Shown here: positions 19,301 through 27,978 of the stretch, in pieces
How positions within the stretch are numbered: the first letter of the stretch is position 1
Layout: every line of letters starts with the position of its first letter
Source of the DNA: Polystyrenella longa
GTDB taxonomy: Bacteria; Planctomycetota; Planctomycetia; Planctomycetales; Planctomycetaceae
NCBI RefSeq assembly: GCF_007750395.1
Contig: NZ_CP036281.1
Coordinates: 5,789,001 to 5,853,000 of the forward strand
Length of the DNA stretch: 64,000 bases
Reading direction: 5' to 3'
Notes under the pieces: generated by a model
What the model was told of the DNA's origin: nothing
The model's input: the letters and a program-made list of their open reading frames with translations, nothing else
Databases searched by the model: none
Program-made: the position numbers and the translations under genes

Positions 19301-19767
19301 GACTCCAGTTCTTTCCGGGGGACCACCTCACCGGTGGGGGGCGCTTTCGGCACCTGCTGATCACTCCAGGCCGTTTCCTGAGCCGCGGCGGCCGGTTTGT
19401 AGGTGCGGACCAGCCAGTGGCAGACGTGGTGTAGTTCCCGGACCACCTGCAGGGCGTCGTACTGGCGGACCGGTCGTTTATTATGGACAGCCTGGTTGCC
19501 CACCCTTTGAATCACTCGGGCCTTCTGAAAGACCGCCTCGGGCAGCAGGTTCTGGAAACTCGTGTTGTGCAGCAGTGCCCCGAGGTTCCGGTCATACGGC
19601 ATCCGTAGCCCGGCATCGTGTTGATAGAGCCAGTGGACGATCGCCTCCAGCGTGAACCGCGCATGAAAACAGGCCGCGCGGGGATCCCCCATAATGTGAC
19701 CTTCCGCCTTCGTGGCGGATTCCGCAATGGCTCGGAAGTCGTTCGGCAGGAAGGCGAAGTTGCTCAT
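16384..19767 (-). CDS. hsdR: Type I restriction enzyme R subunit (DNA translocase/nuclease)
   Basis: 1127 residues. Residues about 15-115 form a DUF4145-like domain (ACFHARFTLEAIVHWLYQHD). A coiled stretch follows (150-200). An HsdR_N nuclease has the GYVDYVLWGDDGKPLAVVEAK core (Asp then E-x-K). The helicase has MATGTGKTRTAIAL, IIDEAHRS, GLTATPREE and IGRGTRLC, and an EcoEI-type C-terminus closes the protein. It cleaves unmodified DNA after translocation, in a complex with HsdM and HsdS. The start overlaps the upstream gene stop by four bases. Complete, no lesion seen. Confidence 0.95.
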   Translation of the reverse strand: MSNFAFLPNDFRAIAESATKAEGHIMGDPRAACFHARFTLEAIVHWLYQHDAGLRMPYDRNLGALLHNTSFQNLLPEAVFQKARVIQRVGNQAVHNKRPVRQYDALQVVRELHHVCHWLVRTYKPAAAAQETAWSDQQVPKAPPTGEVVPRKELESLEKQLTEQNEATLKQQQERIELDAELQALRAQLAEVRAATEQQADPHDYAEAETRQYLIDVELRRAGWPLDQSRDREYEVTGMPNVKGTGYVDYVLWGDDGKPLAVVEAKRTTADPEVGQQQAKLYADCLEQKHGQRPIIFYTNGYKTWMWDDKTYPPREVAGFYKKDELSRLMLRRSQRQELAVAGVKDEIAGRYYQKRVIGSIFKQFTDARRKALLVMATGTGKTRTAIALVDVLQRAGWVKRALFLADRVSLVNQACNAFKAHLPESSPVNLVTEKETEGRVYVCTYPTMMGMIDQTKGGEARFGVGHFDLVIIDEAHRSVYQKYGAIFRYFDSLLVGLTATPREEVDKNTYDLFDLEPGVPTDAYELGQAVSDGFLVPPRVQQVDMKFPREGIDYDKLTDEEKEQWESLDWGDDVEPGTLPDRVNAAAINSWLFNQDTVDKVLQYLMEHGHKVEGGDRLAKTIIFARNHDHASYIYERFNHHYPHHAGHFARIIDNYAKYPQSLIDDFSQKEKAPHIAISVDMLDTGIDVPEVANLVFFKPVYSKIKFWQMIGRGTRLCPGLFGPEDDKQDFRVFDFCFNFDFFKENPEGINSSNSAPLGTRLFRARVVLLGYVQKSLELDPDSELRASLADGLHGEVAAMNRENFIVRMHLEMVERFQNRDAWDDLSESDRETLQSEVAELPSEIATDEIESRLFDLMALRMQLALVQIDEGGFEKHRQRVIEIAMLLEEKGAIPSVAAQLEFLAAVQDSGFWEGINLAVLEDLRLRLRGLVPFLDRKKRKIVYTDFQDEVLGVREDQTIVIPKMTGAQYAKKVNDYLRNHLTDVVIHRLRINQPLTEEDLKSLEATLVEIGEEDGETLLSDLLAKSEAPSLAYFVRSLVGMDRAAAQTAFSQFLNDRSLSPQQIRFVELVIDQLTARGVMDASALYEPPFSNLHAGGPDKLFAGKETVINALFRTLSSLQPQTGA

Positions 19768-20696
19768 TCCGGATCTCTGTAAACAATGCTCAGGTCAATC
19801 TGGTCTGTCAAATAGGGGACGAAGCCCAGTAGCAAAATCGACACACCAATCATATCGCGCATATCAATGGCGCGTACGGCATTCGACCTGGTTCCCCCAT
19901 GGCGAATCCCAGGGTAATCACAGGTAAACTTGTACAGGTTCTTCATCGCCTCGCAGAGGCTTGCGTGGGGCCAGGTTGTTAAGTCACTGCAGATGGCACC
20001 GATAGTTTGCTTCGAAGTATCAGGGTGTAAAGATGCAAGAGCTTCCAAGAGATTGACCTGTTTAACCATGCAACTCCGGATCCGGTTCGGTGTTGGGCCG
20101 GACCGCAAGTCCGAAATAGTCTCTTCGAAATCATCCATCAGCTCGTGAAGATGGGGATCTGTTTTGCATATCTCCTTGATACGCCGAACGAGCGAAGCAC
20201 ATATCCCAGGCAGGGTTGGGCACACTCTGCATGGTTGATGAATCTCATATCGCAAGCTGTACTTTTCAATGAAAGATTTCAGCAGGATCAAATACCGGGA
20301 CGCCAGTAGTTCATCGAACTCACAGAACACGTCATATGCTCGCTCAAGGAAAAGAGTGGCGGCCGATTCCGATCGGAAATCCGTTGCATATATTTTTTCA
20401 AAAGACTCTGCTGCTCGGCTAGGATCACTTGCGATCTCTGCAAGGTTGATAGCGCGGCGGGAAACATTGCCTTCAGCGTCGTAAACGTCCGAGGTCAATT
20501 CATCTCGAAAAGATTTGAATGCCGCTCGATACAGGTCTGAAAACAAGTCATCGTGATGTTCATAATCTTCCGGAAACTCATACCCTGCGAGCAAGATACT
20601 CTGGTCGATTGGGAGTTCCATAGTGGGGTCGTGGGCGGGAAGCCAAATTTCTCGCCATGTCGCAGGCCAAACGGCCAACAATTCACCTCTCATCAT
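19764..20696 (-). CDS. Unknown 310-residue protein embedded in the type I R-M operon
   Basis: It lies between hsdS and hsdR and overlaps both by four bases, so it is translated as part of the operon. No domain is recognised with certainty. Residues about 150-175 contain CRVCPTLPGICASLVRRIKEIC. The C-terminus reads LYKFTCDYPGIRHGG then NAVRAIDMRDMIGVSILLLGFVPYL, which has the RxxxxH-like and helical character of abortive-infection or HEPN C-terminal domains (weak resemblance). There is no signal peptide; one hydrophobic helix may be buried or membrane-associated. By context it may regulate the HsdR nuclease or act as a suicide module when restriction fails (inference). Confidence 0.65.
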   Translation of the reverse strand: MMRGELLAVWPATWREIWLPAHDPTMELPIDQSILLAGYEFPEDYEHHDDLFSDLYRAAFKSFRDELTSDVYDAEGNVSRRAINLAEIASDPSRAAESFEKIYATDFRSESAATLFLERAYDVFCEFDELLASRYLILLKSFIEKYSLRYEIHQPCRVCPTLPGICASLVRRIKEICKTDPHLHELMDDFEETISDLRSGPTPNRIRSCMVKQVNLLEALASLHPDTSKQTIGAICSDLTTWPHASLCEAMKNLYKFTCDYPGIRHGGTRSNAVRAIDMRDMIGVSILLLGFVPYLTDQIDLSIVYRDPE

Positions 20697-21850
20697 ATCT
20701 CCCCTTTGAATGCGCGGGATTGTAAAGAGGCGAAGAGGGCGTGCAGTTCGGCGAGGTGGGACCGCATCCGTGCCTTCTGCTGCTCGACCGTTTCGACGAT
20801 TGTGGCGAAGCGACGTTGGAGATCAAGCGGCGGCACAATGATAGGAATACTGTTGCAGTTCGTTTTGTTCAGATACGGAAGGGTTGTCTGCGTCGCCCGT
20901 CGCTTCATCCACGGCTTTTGGAAAGGAAGGCAGAAAGTAAGAAACTGAGAGTTGATTCTTTCGCCGCATTGAAACGTATGCAGTTGTTGGTTAACAACTA
21001 AATCACAGCCAGCAATTGAAGAGATTCCAAGATCGCCAACGCAACTGATGATCACACTTCCTTTAGGTATGACCCTCGCTCGAACTTCATCAATTTCCTG
21101 CTCACTCAGGCCAATGACTTTTGGTGAGTGGGAGGTGACCGCTAAATCCATGAGATCATCAGTGGTGATCCATGGCGTTGTCCCAGTGAAAGATTTTGGT
21201 TTGTCACGCCCTGGTACAATACAGCCTGTTACATCGCCGACAGTGCATTCCTCCCACCCCATCGGATTGGTAGCAGGGTTGCCGAACATGTCGAGGAAGG
21301 TGGATTGGAGGAGGGCGTCGAGCTGGGCGATCGCCTCGCGGCGTTTGGCCCGCAAGGCGTCCGCCGCATCCAGAATCCCCGCAATCCGCTTCTGCTCGGC
21401 GAGCGGCGGGAGGGGGATTTCCAATGATTCAACGATCGCCTTCGAAATTTCTTTAAATGTTGCGCCTCGCCCTGCCTGCTCAACGCGCGTGCGGTTACAC
21501 CGAAGCCACCAGTAAAGATAATCCGACGATACGGAAGTTTTTCTCGGAACCAGATTTTTGAATCCTTGGTTTGTACACACGGGCATTCTATTTATAGCAA
21601 CCAGACCAATCGGTGCTCGCGAACTTAGCAAAATCGACCCTGCGGGAAGCATCTTGAGTGAGCAGCTCCGAAACCCGTCGGCAGTGATTTTGCGAGGCGT
21701 GTCATAAAGATATTTACCATCGTTATCACTGAGATCCTTGGGAGTCGCCCATGCTATGTCACCGTCCCAATATGCTGGCGTCCCTGTCTTGGGGGTCGCA
21801 CCTGAGACTATCTCGCACACGTCGCCGAGCCTAGTTTGGGGCCAACTCAT
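20693..21850 (-). CDS. hsdS: Type I restriction enzyme specificity subunit
   Basis: 385 residues with the two-target-recognition-domain plan. The first domain starts LGDVCEIVSGATPKTGTPAYW and ends at the conserved IPLPPLAEQKRIAGILDAADALR helix. The second starts VGDVTGCIVPGRDKPKSFTG and ends PPLDLQRRFATIVETVEQQKAR (segments quoted in part). These domains set the two halves of the bipartite recognition sequence; the conserved helices act as spacer and contact HsdM. Start ATG 21850 overlaps the hsdM stop. No truncation. Confidence 0.93.
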   Translation of the reverse strand: MSWPQTRLGDVCEIVSGATPKTGTPAYWDGDIAWATPKDLSDNDGKYLYDTPRKITADGFRSCSLKMLPAGSILLSSRAPIGLVAINRMPVCTNQGFKNLVPRKTSVSSDYLYWWLRCNRTRVEQAGRGATFKEISKAIVESLEIPLPPLAEQKRIAGILDAADALRAKRREAIAQLDALLQSTFLDMFGNPATNPMGWEECTVGDVTGCIVPGRDKPKSFTGTTPWITTDDLMDLAVTSHSPKVIGLSEQEIDEVRARVIPKGSVIISCVGDLGISSIAGCDLVVNQQLHTFQCGERINSQFLTFCLPFQKPWMKRRATQTTLPYLNKTNCNSIPIIVPPLDLQRRFATIVETVEQQKARMRSHLAELHALFASLQSRAFKGEI

Positions 21851-23331
21851 CCGATCATCCCCTCCATTTCCTTCCGTCCCTCGGCGATCTCCTCCTCCAG
21901 TTTCGCCAGCCGCTGGAGAATCTCCTGCGGAGGATCATGCTCGACCGCTTCGTATTCAACTTCCTTGTAGCGATTAATGGAGAGATCGTAGTCTTTACCG
22001 GCGATTTCGTCTTTCGGGACCAGAAAACTCGGCTCCGTCCGTTTCCGTTTTTTCTCCCCTGTTTGGTTCTGCCAGCGTTTGAGGATGTCGGGGAGGTTAC
22101 TTTTGTCGGGTTCCGGTGTCCGTTTGTCGTCTCGTGAAAAACCATCGGACTGCATGTCGTAGAACCAGACGTGGTCGGTGCCGCCCGAGTTGGTCTTCGT
22201 GAAGATCAGAATCGCGGTCGAAACACCGGCGTACGGTTTGAAGACCCCCGACGGCATCGAGATCACCCCGTCGAGCTTCTGATCCTCAACCAGGATTTTC
22301 CGCAGCGCCTTGTGCGCCTTCGACGACCCGAACAGCACCCCGTCCGGCACAATCACCGCCGCCCGTCCCCCCGTCTGCAGCAGTCGCAGGAACAGGGCCA
22401 GGAACAGGAGCTCCGTCTTTTTCGTCTTGACGATCTGCTGCAGATCCTTGGCGGTCGACTCGTAGTCCAGACTGCCGGCAAAGGGAGGATTCGCGAGCAG
22501 GAGCGAGAACCGCTCGGCATCGTCCAGATCGGACTGGGCGAGCGAATCGCGATAGCGGATGTCGGGGTTTTCGACACCATGCAGGAGCATGTTCATGCTG
22601 CCGATACGAAGCATGGTGCTGTCAAAGTCGTAACCGTGGAACGTGCCCGAGTTGAACTTCCTCCGACTGGTTGCGGTCTTATAGATAGCGTCCCCGTGAT
22701 GCTCTCGCAGGTATTCCGATGCCGCGATCAGGAAACCGGCCGTGCCACAGGCCGGGTCGCAGATCGTATCCTTCGGTGTCGGGGCGGTCATGTCCACCAT
22801 CAACCGGATGATATGCCGCGGCGTCCGAAATTGTCCGTTCTGTCCCGCACTGGCAATCTTGCCGAGCATGTACTCGTACAGGTCCCCCTTCGTGTCGGCA
22901 TCCGCCATGTCGATACTGTCAAGCTGGTCGACCACGTTCGCCAACACCCGCGGGGTCGGCATCATGAAGATAGCGTCCTTCATGTGGTGGGAGTAGGTCG
23001 AATCCCCCTCCTCTTCCGCACCCCCATTGCTGCCCAGGGTCTTGATGAAAGGAAAGACATCGTCCTTCACCGTAACATACATCGTCTCCGGAGCCGTCTC
23101 CTTGAACCGCGACCAGCGCAGGTGGTTCTGCTTCTTATTGAAGATCGGATCCTCAATCGGCTTGCCGGTACGATTAGATTTGTGTTCCTGCAATGTATGC
23201 AGCTCGTCCAACCGCTTGATGAACAGCAGATAGGTCAACTGCTCAATAACAGACAGCGGGTTCGAGATACCACCCGACCACATCGTGTTCCAGATGCTGT
23301 CAACTTTGGATTTCAATTCGCCAGTGATCAT
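21847..23331 (-). CDS. hsdM: Type I restriction enzyme adenine methyltransferase subunit
   Basis: 494 residues. The N-terminal HsdM_N domain (IWNTMWSGGISNPLSVIEQLTYLLFIKRL) precedes the N6_Mtase domain. The latter has NGQFRTPRHIIRLMVD, motif I DPACGTAGF (about residue 195) and catalytic motif IV NPPF (about 275). It methylates adenine with S-adenosylmethionine and, with HsdS, protects host DNA. First gene of the leftward hsdM-hsdS-orf310-hsdR operon; ATG at 23331. Confidence 0.95.
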   Translation of the reverse strand: MITGELKSKVDSIWNTMWSGGISNPLSVIEQLTYLLFIKRLDELHTLQEHKSNRTGKPIEDPIFNKKQNHLRWSRFKETAPETMYVTVKDDVFPFIKTLGSNGGAEEEGDSTYSHHMKDAIFMMPTPRVLANVVDQLDSIDMADADTKGDLYEYMLGKIASAGQNGQFRTPRHIIRLMVDMTAPTPKDTICDPACGTAGFLIAASEYLREHHGDAIYKTATSRRKFNSGTFHGYDFDSTMLRIGSMNMLLHGVENPDIRYRDSLAQSDLDDAERFSLLLANPPFAGSLDYESTAKDLQQIVKTKKTELLFLALFLRLLQTGGRAAVIVPDGVLFGSSKAHKALRKILVEDQKLDGVISMPSGVFKPYAGVSTAILIFTKTNSGGTDHVWFYDMQSDGFSRDDKRTPEPDKSNLPDILKRWQNQTGEKKRKRTEPSFLVPKDEIAGKDYDLSINRYKEVEYEAVEHDPPQEILQRLAKLEEEIAEGRKEMEGMIG

Positions 23332-23957
23332 ACGAGGGGTTTAAGTTTTCTATTAACTACATGGAAATAACACGGACTGCCACAACGCCCTACCCGGCCT
23401 TCCCGGGGAACAGCTGCTGGTAAAATACTCACAAACTCTACCATACCAGACACGCCCGCGAAAGCATCGCACGGGGCGGGTACAAGATCGGGAGTGGAGT
23501 CAACCTTCGTGAGAAAATCGAGAACCGCAGCAACGCATCGACAATGAAATCCTCCCCCTACAATTGGTGAGTACCTCCATCAACCCAATCAATCGCGTGC
23601 ATGTTCCGAAAGTCCTGCCTACGCGGTCTACAATGCCTTCGCTACTGAGGCATCTTTCATGGTGGGCTCGAGCCCCTCATCGATTACCCCTCTTTCGGAT
23701 CGAGAATCCGTACCATCATCAGGTTGACGACGCTCCGCGGGGTGTAGAGCTGCCCTGCTTTTTGATGGTCGCGTCTGCGAACTTCTTGATGAGGTACTCC
23801 TACGACTGCCCCAGGATATCGGACTGGGATCGTCTCGAGTAAATGAAGAGCGATCTTTTTGACGGACTCCTTTCAAGAAACGACCTCACGATCTGACAGA
23901 AATCCTCTGAACTTTGCAATCGATTACAAAATCATGACATCACCTCAGGCTTAGCAA
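23332..23957. other. Non-coding gap upstream of hsdM with the hsdM relic
   Basis: 626 bp. Apart from the relic at 23685-23832 I see no gene. The hsdM promoter should lie in the AT-rich bases just above 23331. The remainder is probably further decayed restriction-modification DNA. Confidence 0.5.
23685..23832 (-). pseudogene. Decayed fragment of a second, unrelated HsdM
   Basis: Read leftwards, the sequence gives SQSDILGQS-stop-EYLIKKFADATIKK, then after a one-base shift KAGQLYTPRSVVNLMMVRILDPKEG-stop. This is the DVLGxAYEYLIxKFAD...KxGEFYTPRSVVxLM segment of a different HsdM subfamily from the intact gene next door. It carries an internal stop, a frameshift and no flanking domains. Confidence 0.75.
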
Positions 23958-24872
23958 TCAAAGGTCTTCTGAATCAAAGTAATCGATATCAATCTTCTTT
24001 ACCTGGTAACTACGGGCAATCGAGACACCGACATTGTGTTCGATCATCAACTGACAGAGCTGCAGACCATCAATTAGCACAATCTTACGTTCAATTCGAT
24101 CAATGTAATCAAGAGCATCCTTTGAGAACTTGCCTGTCGTGATTAAGACACCTTTGCGAGCTCTGAACCCCTCCATGCTTCCCGCAAATGCCTGCACGAG
24201 AGGCCGACCAACAGTCCCCTGCCATCGCTTCGCCTGAATACAGACAAGATCGAGTCCCAGCTTGTCTTCTTTAATCACTCCATCGATACCACCATCCCCC
24301 GACTTTCCTAAAGCTTGGCCAGCATCCTTAACGGACCCTCCATACCCCATGGCCACCAGCAGGTCTACAACCAATTGCTCAAAGAACTGAGGAGAACAGC
24401 TCAGTGCTTTCTCCAGTAGATCACTCGCCAGAGAATCCCGGAGTAGTCTATCCGCAGTCTCCAATGCTTCTTCCGGAGTCTCATCGGAAGCAGAGTCTTC
24501 CTCCGCCGACTCATCAGTGGCAGTCGTCGAAGTCTGTTTAAATTCATTAAACGAATCGTACTGAGCCAGTACTGTGGTGTTGATCTCACCCGAGTGAGAC
24601 TGAAGTAACTTCAGTCCTTCGTCAGTTATCTTCGAGACTCCTCTCACGGGGCTATCTACTAATCCTGCTTTTTTCAAATAGGTTTTAGCCCAGTGGGTAC
24701 GATTCGAAATAATCGTCTGAGTATTACTGGGAAGGAGTTGCTGACGTTCTGCCGCAGTCAAAGTAAAGTGATCTGCGATCCGTTCCACGAGATCTCGCAT
24801 ACGATACGATTCCCCATCGGAAATCATCTCGAGTAAGGGACGCATGCATTTCTGGTAATTGGGTATGGCCAT
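23958..24872 (-). CDS. mrr: Mrr-type restriction endonuclease
   Basis: 304 residues. Residues 1-95 are the Mrr_N winged-helix domain (YQKCMRPLLEMISDGESY... AKTYLKKAGLVDSP). An acidic linker covers about 110-150. The C-terminal Mrr_cat domain has the FFEQLVVDLLVAMGYGG helix, GDGGIDGVI (active-site Asp) and LVCIQAKRW (Q-x-K), the Mrr variant of the PD-(D/E)XK site. It would cut modified or foreign DNA (type IV restriction). Own transcription unit; start ATG 24872. All expected residues are present. Confidence 0.92.
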   Translation of the reverse strand: MAIPNYQKCMRPLLEMISDGESYRMRDLVERIADHFTLTAAERQQLLPSNTQTIISNRTHWAKTYLKKAGLVDSPVRGVSKITDEGLKLLQSHSGEINTTVLAQYDSFNEFKQTSTTATDESAEEDSASDETPEEALETADRLLRDSLASDLLEKALSCSPQFFEQLVVDLLVAMGYGGSVKDAGQALGKSGDGGIDGVIKEDKLGLDLVCIQAKRWQGTVGRPLVQAFAGSMEGFRARKGVLITTGKFSKDALDYIDRIERKIVLIDGLQLCQLMIEHNVGVSIARSYQVKKIDIDYFDSEDL

Positions 24873-25489
24873 AATATCTTATGTGTTCTAGTCAGAGATA
24901 TAGAATTCCAGAGCCTTCGTGACACACTGAATTTTGCAGAAATCGTCAATGTCGCTCAAGTTTTTTTATTTTCCTCGTTTTTTTCCAGCCACGTATTACT
25001 GCGTTAAATTGAACTTTCGACGGAGTGCACAAACGAATGAGGCTCCTGGGCAGGGAACTGTTTGCTATTAGAGGATATGACACTTAGAATCAGAGATCTA
25101 ATCCTGATCCATTCTGATTCTAAGTGTCATATCCAAGGCACCTGGCGCCAAGCACCGTTTTTCATCTATTCTTCGATGCGCCCTCCCAAGTTCTGCTACC
25201 TGTGACCTGCCCATTGCGTTCTTCTAGAACTGCGTCAGGCATAAAGCAGCGAAACCGCAGTTGTCTTACTTATCCGCCGCTCACTCGGCTCTTTTAATAC
25301 TGCGGAAACTGTCCGGCTATTTGCACCCATACGTTGTCACTCATCGAATAGGAAAAGTCTAAAGGAGACGTCCTTTCGCAAATGACCAATCAGTTTACCA
25401 AACTTGGCACAGTTCGAGAATCAACGGTAGACAGAGGGTGATTATAAAATGAGATTCTTGCACATGGATAGGAATCCGAATTCCTTACG
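24873..25489. other. Intergenic region with a long inverted repeat
   Basis: 617 bp without a supported gene. It contains T-rich stretches near 24960-24990 and the inverted repeat at 25073-25134. No recognisable transposase or tRNA is present. Confidence 0.5.
25073..25134. repeat. Perfect 22-bp inverted repeat with 18-nt spacer
   Basis: Arms 25073-25094 and 25113-25134 are exact reverse complements (left arm begins GGATATGACACTTAG). The spacer is 25095-25112. No T-run follows on either strand, so it is not an ordinary terminator. It could be a miniature element, recombination site or protein-binding palindrome. Confidence 0.9.
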
Positions 25490-26341
25490 TTACGTTGAAA
25501 GAACGAAACTCCATACCTGTTTTCTAATCACTAACTTTTGTAGTCGCTTGCAAAGTTCAGCCACCGCGTTTCGGGCGTCTTCGCGATGTTCTTTCCGGAT
25601 CCAGAATAAGTATCTCAGGTCTTGCCAGGTGTTCTGGTCGATGTGATCCAGTAGCGGCGTCGGAGGACCGAACGGGCGGAACGTGATGCGACCACCAGGG
25701 ATCTCTTGCAGGATCTTGTAGTCTTGCTTGCAGATGCGATCGTTGAAGTCCTCGTAGTCGAAGTCCGTCTTCAGGTCGAGCCAGTTCTCGACTCTTGCGA
25801 ACGCCAGACAGTATTCGTCTTCGGCACCAGCAGGAACCGCGTTAGTCGCCGCTTTCACTTTGTCGAAGACAGACTTCACCATTTTTCGCATGTGGCAGAA
25901 GGGACAAAGTTTGTACTGACAGAAGTTCTTGTAGTCTCCATGCAATGCCGTCTTGATCGTCGGGCTAGGACACTTACCAACCTTGGCTCTAGTGCCGCCG
26001 AGCATTCTCACCAGATTCCAGATTTCATAGTACCGGCGAATCCAGTGAGTGTTGACACCTCTGAGACGCTGGGGCTCAGTCATCATCTTGCCGTGCTTGT
26101 TCGTCAGGGTCATGAAGTCCTCCCCCAGGAACGTGGCAAACGCTGAGTGATGATAGAGATTGGCTCTTTCGTTACTGATACAGTCGATCTTCTTGGCAGG
26201 GTCGTAGATCGTGTATGCCAGAGCATCGGGATTCTTGAGATACTTTCTCGCCTTACCGGGTTTCCTTTTCCACTCCGAATGCCACTCAGCTGGTTCGTAA
26301 GGATGGGGTTCAACAGGGTCTTTAATTTGAAATTCGTACAT
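25490..26341 (-). CDS. Cys-rich protein of unknown function, possibly replication-initiator-like
   Basis: 283 residues from ATG 26341, chosen because AAGGAG lies just upstream; the frame stays open further upstream but without a better start. The centre has CQYKLCPFCHMRKMVKSVFDKVK (quoted in parts), a CxxxxCxxC cluster like the zinc motif in some rolling-circle Rep proteins. I do not see a clear HUH motif or catalytic Tyr context. A PRF-like C-terminal domain (WQDLRYLFWIRKEHREDARNAVAELCKRL) is helical. The 1.6 kb non-coding DNA upstream would fit an old plasmid origin. Function unresolved. Confidence 0.5.
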   Translation of the reverse strand: MYEFQIKDPVEPHPYEPAEWHSEWKRKPGKARKYLKNPDALAYTIYDPAKKIDCISNERANLYHHSAFATFLGEDFMTLTNKHGKMMTEPQRLRGVNTHWIRRYYEIWNLVRMLGGTRAKVGKCPSPTIKTALHGDYKNFCQYKLCPFCHMRKMVKSVFDKVKAATNAVPAGAEDEYCLAFARVENWLDLKTDFDYEDFNDRICKQDYKILQEIPGGRITFRPFGPPTPLLDHIDQNTWQDLRYLFWIRKEHREDARNAVAELCKRLQKLVIRKQVWSFVLST

Positions 26342-27978
26342 AGCTCTCTCCTTTCGAGGTAGTGTACATCGTCTTGCTAAAAAAGTTACGTCACAAAGTT
26401 GCACGTATCTGCATGCTGTATCCCATACTCATATCTTCGTATGGAATACTATATCTAGTTCTCATTCACTTCGTTCATTCGAACGTCTAACACTCCGCTT
26501 CGCTTAACTTATAACAGCGGCATTCTCGCTCCGCTCGGCGCCGCTGTGGAAAACCCCCAAAGTTAGGTCGCCAACCGTAAAAGGTGGAAGACCGGTTTTC
26601 GAGACGAGATTTGAGAACCTAGCCGAGCCCTGACACGAATCTAGCCGAAACTTTGACCTCGACACAGCTCACAGGCTCGCTGTCATGCGATCGCCACCTG
26701 AGACGACCACTCTATCGAGTTCAAAACCGGGACCTCACAGAGCGGCTCTGAGGAGTTTTTCATTCTGGACGATTTCAGACCCAAAAATAGTGTACGGAAG
26801 AGTAGTCAAATTCTCATTTTTTGAGGGTATACATTATAAATAACAAAAGACTTTTTCCCGGAGCCCCTGAAACGGGCTAATTTGGGCCAGATTTGACGCT
26901 GTACAAACTAGTGTAAATAATCTGCTACCTGGTTAGCCCGATTTGACGTAAGTATGATTAGACACCCTAAAAGTGGTGTTGTTTTAGCTGCATGTACACT
27001 TCACAGAAGATCACAATGAACAATATTTATTTTGAAGAATTCATGAGATTTTTGTTCACTTGAATCGATACCTTCTGGAGAGCCAGTGATGGCCGTGGTA
27101 TCCGGGGTGTGGTACTTTCCCGTAAGTGGGCTCCTATGGTCGAGCATGCTCTGATTCCCAGGGACGGGTAGAGAGCCCACACCCAGGAGATATTGGGCTC
27201 TACATATTTCCCTCTCGCTATCTCCAGACGTAGTTCTAGCGGTTGGCTTTCCTACGCTAAGAAACGCCAAGTATCCTTAGCACTTCTCATAACGTCTCCC
27301 GAGAGCAATGACGCAGTTCTGTAGTCGGTCTTATCAGGAGCAATCACTCTTGTTAAATGGAGACCGCTGAGTAACCGTCCGAGCCTCCTCACAGGTCGAT
27401 AATCCCATCGTTTTGAATCACGAATTTGCCTTATTTCGGTTCAGCAAATCGCTTTGAAGTTTTTTTTCAAAACTTGTGACTTTTCTCGAGTTGAAGAACG
27501 AAGCACAAGTTGGGTAATAGACTTAACCGGTGGCCTTGAGCGTCTTAGAAGGGGATCGTGATACACGACTGTGAAGAAAAAACGATGTTTATAACGAGAT
27601 CAGCCCCTGAATACTTGACCTGAAAAAAACGTGTACGTTTTCCACTCCCGACCCAGACACACCACCATAATGCACTGTCTCACAACAAGTTATGAGTATT
27701 TTCAATGTTTTTATGGTTTGATTATTCGCTAACCTTTTTGATTCTCGATTCTGTTCCAGAGAATGTTTATTTTTCTTCCTCGTTCTAAACTTTTTCCGTC
27801 CCGCCACAGTACTTATTAGACATATTTGAACCTAAATAACGGTTCCATTTGTGTCATATAACATGCACCAGACACGCTAGCTATCAGCAGTTACTGATAG
27901 CTAAAAAAAACTCAAGGGAGCCCGAGTCATTCGATTCGGGCTCCCTTTTTTTATTCCTCACTTTACGAAAGGAACCTC
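26342..27978. other. 1.6-kb region without a supported protein gene
   Basis: It holds short alternating direct and inverted repeats. Examples are a GGCTAATTTGGGCC / GGTTAGCCC pair with twice-repeated GATTTGACG near 26875-26950, and a GC hairpin followed by TTTTT near 26741-26760. The right part (27420-27850) is strongly AT-rich. Leftward frames of 70-90 codons exist but look random. It may be the origin or control region of a former plasmid, or an uncharacterised RNA locus. Confidence 0.4.
27914..27952. terminator. Bidirectional rho-independent terminator
   Basis: Stem AAGGGAGCCCGA (27914-27925) pairs with TCGGGCTCCCTT (27936-27947), followed by a T-run. An A-run precedes it, so it should work on both strands. 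It shields the downstream cassette from upstream transcription. Confidence 0.85.

Noticed and set aside
22171-23370. 399-codon rightward frame opposite hsdM
   Set aside because: Antisense shadow; no ribosome binding site or recognisable domain.
27001-27270. 89-codon leftward frame in the gene-poor region
   Set aside because: Contains GSLPVPGNQ and TTAITGSPEG segments but no known domain, no ribosome site, and lies in a region where all frames look random.
26342-27978. Retron or group II intron
   Set aside because: No reverse transcriptase frame is present on either strand and no domain V-like motif was recognised.
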